In this document: piece after piece, positions 6,037 through 8,109 of the stretch
Position numbering within the stretch: the stretch's first letter is position 1
Layout: each line of letters starts with the position of its first letter
DNA from: an uncultured Azospirillum sp.
GTDB taxonomy: Bacteria; Pseudomonadota; Alphaproteobacteria; RF32; CAG-239
Length of the DNA: 8,109 bases
Direction of reading: 5' to 3'
Assembly (NCBI GenBank): GCA_947383875.1
Contig: CANDEX010000071.1
Coordinates: forward strand, 1 to 8,109
Made by a program: the position numbers and the translations under genes
Notes under the pieces: model-generated
The model's input: the letters and a program-made list of their open reading frames with translations, nothing else
The model's database searches: none
Told to the model about the DNA's origin: nothing

Positions 6037-7704
6037 ATGCTGCAATCTCTATCGATTCGCAATGTTGTTTTAATTGATAAGCTGGATTTGGATTTCAAAT
6101 CCGGCTTAAGCGTTTTGACCGGAGAAACCGGTGCCGGTAAATCTATTTTGCTCGATTCTTTGGGGTTAATTTTAGGAAATCGTGCCGAAACCTCACTAAT
6201 CCGCCAAGGTGAAGACAAATTAAGTGTCAGTGCTCAATTTGTATTAAGTCCTGATTGTTCGGAACTGCGCGCGCTGCTGGATGAATATGAAATTGAAACC
6301 GGAGACGAACTGCTGATTAAACGCAGTTTAACCCGTGACGGCAAAGGAAAAATCTTTGTTAATGATCAGCCTGTCGGTGCCAAGCTGTTAAAAGAAATCG
6401 GTCGTTGTCTGGTGGAAGTCCATGGACAATTTGACAATCAGGGGCTGCTTAATCCTGCTAATCATCAGGATGTTTTAGATTCCTACGGTAATTATAAACC
6501 GCTGTTGGAAAAAGTTAAATCCGCTTATGGTGAGTATAAAAATGCCAAAATCGCTCGTATCAATGCTGAAACGAATATCAGTAAAGCCAAAGAGGATGAG
6601 GAAAATCTTCGTCATTGGGTAGATGAATTAGAAAAATTGAATCCGCAAGACGGAGAGGAAGATGAACTTTCCCGCCGTCGATTGGAAATGATGAATGCCG
6701 AAAAAATTATCGCCGGATTAAATTATGCCTACGGAGCACTGACTGAAGGTGCGGATGTTCAAGGCGCAATTCGCTCAGCTCAAGCTGCGATGGATAAGGC
6801 AGACGCTCTGGTTGACGGGAAATATCGGACAATTATTGAAATGCTGGATCAAGCCCTGATTGATATTTCCGAAACGGTAAACGAACTGGAACAGGCTTCT
6901 CGGGATATCAGCCTGAACCAAAACGAGCTGGAAAGCATAGAGGAGCGGTTATACGCCTTGCGTGGTTTAGCGCGGAAGCATAATGTGACGGTTGCTGATT
7001 TGCCGCAAACTTTGGCTGATTTTCGCGGCCGTTTGTCAACCATTGAATTGGGCGAGGAAGGCATAACGGCTTTGCGCAAAGCGGAAGAAAACGCAAAACT
7101 GGCTTATATTCAGGCGGCCAATGAATTAAGTTCTGCCCGTCAAGCCGCTGCGTTTCAGTTGGATAATAACGTGATGGCCGAACTGCCTCCGCTTAAAATG
7201 GAAAAAGCCAAATTTGTTACCATCATTGAAAAAAATGATGAAAACGGCTGGAGCGACAAAGGCTTTAATTCAGTCTATTTTACCGTGGCAACCAACCCCA
7301 ATTCGCCGCAGGGACCGCTGAATAAAATAGCATCCGGTGGTGAGTTAGCTCGTTTTATGTTGGCGTTGAAAGTTAATTTGGCACAGAGTTCCAGTGTTAA
7401 TACCATGATTTTTGATGAAGTTGATGCCGGGGTTGGCGGGGCAACAGCTCAAGCAGTAGGTGAACGCTTGGCACGTTTGGCGCGAGACGTTCAAGTTATG
7501 GTCGTTACTCATGCGCCGCAGGTAGCCGCTTGTGGTAACAATCATTTCAAAGTTGAGAAATCAACGACTGATAATGTAACCACAACCACTGTGCGTGAGT
7601 TGAACACGTCTGAAAAAGGCGAAGAAATTGCTCGAATGTTAGCCGGAGAAGTTATCACCGATGCCGCCCGTGCTGCTGCTAAAGTACTTATGGGTGCTGA
7701 ATAA
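6037..7704 (+). CDS. recN: DNA repair protein RecN (SMC-like ATPase)
   Basis: RecN is a cohesin-like SMC-family ATPase acting on the nucleoid in recombinational repair of double-strand breaks. The 555-residue protein has normal length and domain order. The N-terminal ATPase half has Walker A GETGAGKS (29-36) and the Q-loop region VEVHGQFDNQ (126-135). Two coiled-coil arms flank the middle (about 155-225 and 265-375), rich in Glu, Lys and Ala. The C-terminal ATPase half has the ABC signature SGGE (433-436), Walker B MIFDEVD (457-463) and the switch histidine H492 in VVTHAPQVA. An AGGA overlapping the end of bamD (6023-6026) may serve as a distant ribosome site. It lies 7 nt after bamD. In alphaproteobacteria ligA often follows recN; here an unrelated gene converges instead. 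No SOS box was recognised, as expected inside an operon. Confidence 0.97.
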   Translation: MLQSLSIRNVVLIDKLDLDFKSGLSVLTGETGAGKSILLDSLGLILGNRAETSLIRQGEDKLSVSAQFVLSPDCSELRALLDEYEIETGDELLIKRSLTRDGKGKIFVNDQPVGAKLLKEIGRCLVEVHGQFDNQGLLNPANHQDVLDSYGNYKPLLEKVKSAYGEYKNAKIARINAETNISKAKEDEENLRHWVDELEKLNPQDGEEDELSRRRLEMMNAEKIIAGLNYAYGALTEGADVQGAIRSAQAAMDKADALVDGKYRTIIEMLDQALIDISETVNELEQASRDISLNQNELESIEERLYALRGLARKHNVTVADLPQTLADFRGRLSTIELGEEGITALRKAEENAKLAYIQAANELSSARQAAAFQLDNNVMAELPPLKMEKAKFVTIIEKNDENGWSDKGFNSVYFTVATNPNSPQGPLNKIASGGELARFMLALKVNLAQSSSVNTMIFDEVDAGVGGATAQAVGERLARLARDVQVMVVTHAPQVAACGNNHFKVEKSTTDNVTTTTVRELNTSEKGEEIARMLAGEVITDAARAAAKVLMGAE

Positions 7705-7705
7705 A

Positions 7706-8109
7706 CTAATAACCGACAGCGAGCCAACTGACAAATCCTAGACGTCTTACGTCATTAGTTCCTTCATCTGAATCACAATATCGAATATTGAAAGATAAAT
7801 TGTTAATATTTATAGCAGATGCGAGATAGTTTTTGTCAGTAGGTGCATTAGTTGGTTGTTCATAAGGTGTGAGGATTACGGTTGCCGGCGCAGAGGTAAA
7901 GGATTTAGGAAATGTTACATTAAAATCTGTCTTGGAAGTAACCTCAACTTTCCCGCCTTGAAATATTAAACCTGTTGTTTTGTCCTTATACCACCATTGT
8001 TTAGATGTTTTGTTATGTTCAGAAAGGTTAGATTTGGTGACGCAAGAGTATTTCTTATCAAAAGGGCATTTGAGCACGGTTCCGAGACAGTCAGCAGAAG
8101 AGGTCAGAG
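7706..8109 (-). CDS. Partial protein with tail-fibre-tip/H-type-lectin-like C-terminal domain (5' end outside window)
   Basis: Only the last 133 residues are visible; the frame stays open to the right edge. A GTG at 8077 is in frame, but coding continues upstream of it and I saw no ribosome site, so it is probably not the start. The visible part begins with a short cysteine-bearing region (C7, C14, C22, with KCPFDKKYSC). A domain from about residue 37 then reads WWYK, GLIFQGGKV, VTFPKSFTSAPATVILTP, ASAININNLSFNI, and ends FVSWLAVGY. This pattern of strands, ending in an aromatic WxAxGY tail, resembles the C-terminal domain of phage tail-fibre proteins (gp53-like) and H-type lectin folds, which bind surfaces or glycans. 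That assignment is by pattern only. It could be a secreted or surface adhesin, a pilin-like protein, or a prophage remnant. Its TAG stop lies one base from the recN stop. Confidence 0.7.
   Translation of the reverse strand, partial: LTSSADCLGTVLKCPFDKKYSCVTKSNLSEHNKTSKQWWYKDKTTGLIFQGGKVEVTSKTDFNVTFPKSFTSAPATVILTPYEQPTNAPTDKNYLASAININNLSFNIRYCDSDEGTNDVRRLGFVSWLAVGY

Noticed and set aside
8067..8077. GTG at 8077 as the start of the right-edge gene
   Set aside because: The frame continues open to the window edge with a plausible Cys-containing sequence, and no ribosome site is visible before the GTG.

Overview
The window is a moderately AT-rich chromosomal segment made almost entirely of conserved housekeeping genes. 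The organism is most probably an alphaproteobacterium. The evidence is a bacterial RNase P RNA gene beside mraZ, the gene order lpxC-bamD-recN, and an outer-membrane gene set (LpxC, BamD) that marks a Gram-negative diderm. The base composition would fit one of the AT-rich, possibly host-associated or uncultured alphaproteobacterial lineages, but I cannot place it more precisely.

Layout. From about 3,800 leftwards, on the minus strand, runs the start of the division and cell-wall (dcw) cluster: mraZ (TTG start), rsmH (4-nt overlap with mraZ), ftsL and ftsI. A strong intrinsic terminator at 61-88 closes this unit, so murE, murF and mraY do not follow as they usually do. The intergenic region 3740-4000 separates the two arms. 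It holds a clear MraZ operator (three TGGGA boxes at exact 10-bp spacing plus a degenerate fourth) lying across a sigma70-like mraZ promoter, and a candidate rnpB promoter. From 4001 rightwards, on the plus strand, come rnpB (all five conserved regions readable), lpxC, bamD and recN. lpxC begins only 19 nt after the P1 helix of rnpB.

How the genes work together. The left arm regulates and builds the septum: MraZ regulator, 16S rRNA methylase, divisome scaffold, septal transpeptidase. The right arm carries tRNA maturation, the committed step of lipid A synthesis, outer-membrane protein assembly and DNA repair. In many alphaproteobacteria lpxC, bamD and recN lie at the far end of the same dcw cluster after ftsZ. 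Here they sit next to its beginning on the other strand, so the cluster appears to have been broken and rearranged.

At the right edge, stop-to-stop with recN and separated by one base, is the 3' part of a minus-strand gene. It encodes a cysteine-bearing protein with a C-terminal domain resembling phage tail-fibre tips or H-type lectins. It is the only accessory-looking gene here, and its start lies outside the window. I saw no CRISPR array, tRNA, insertion sequence or undescribed defence system.
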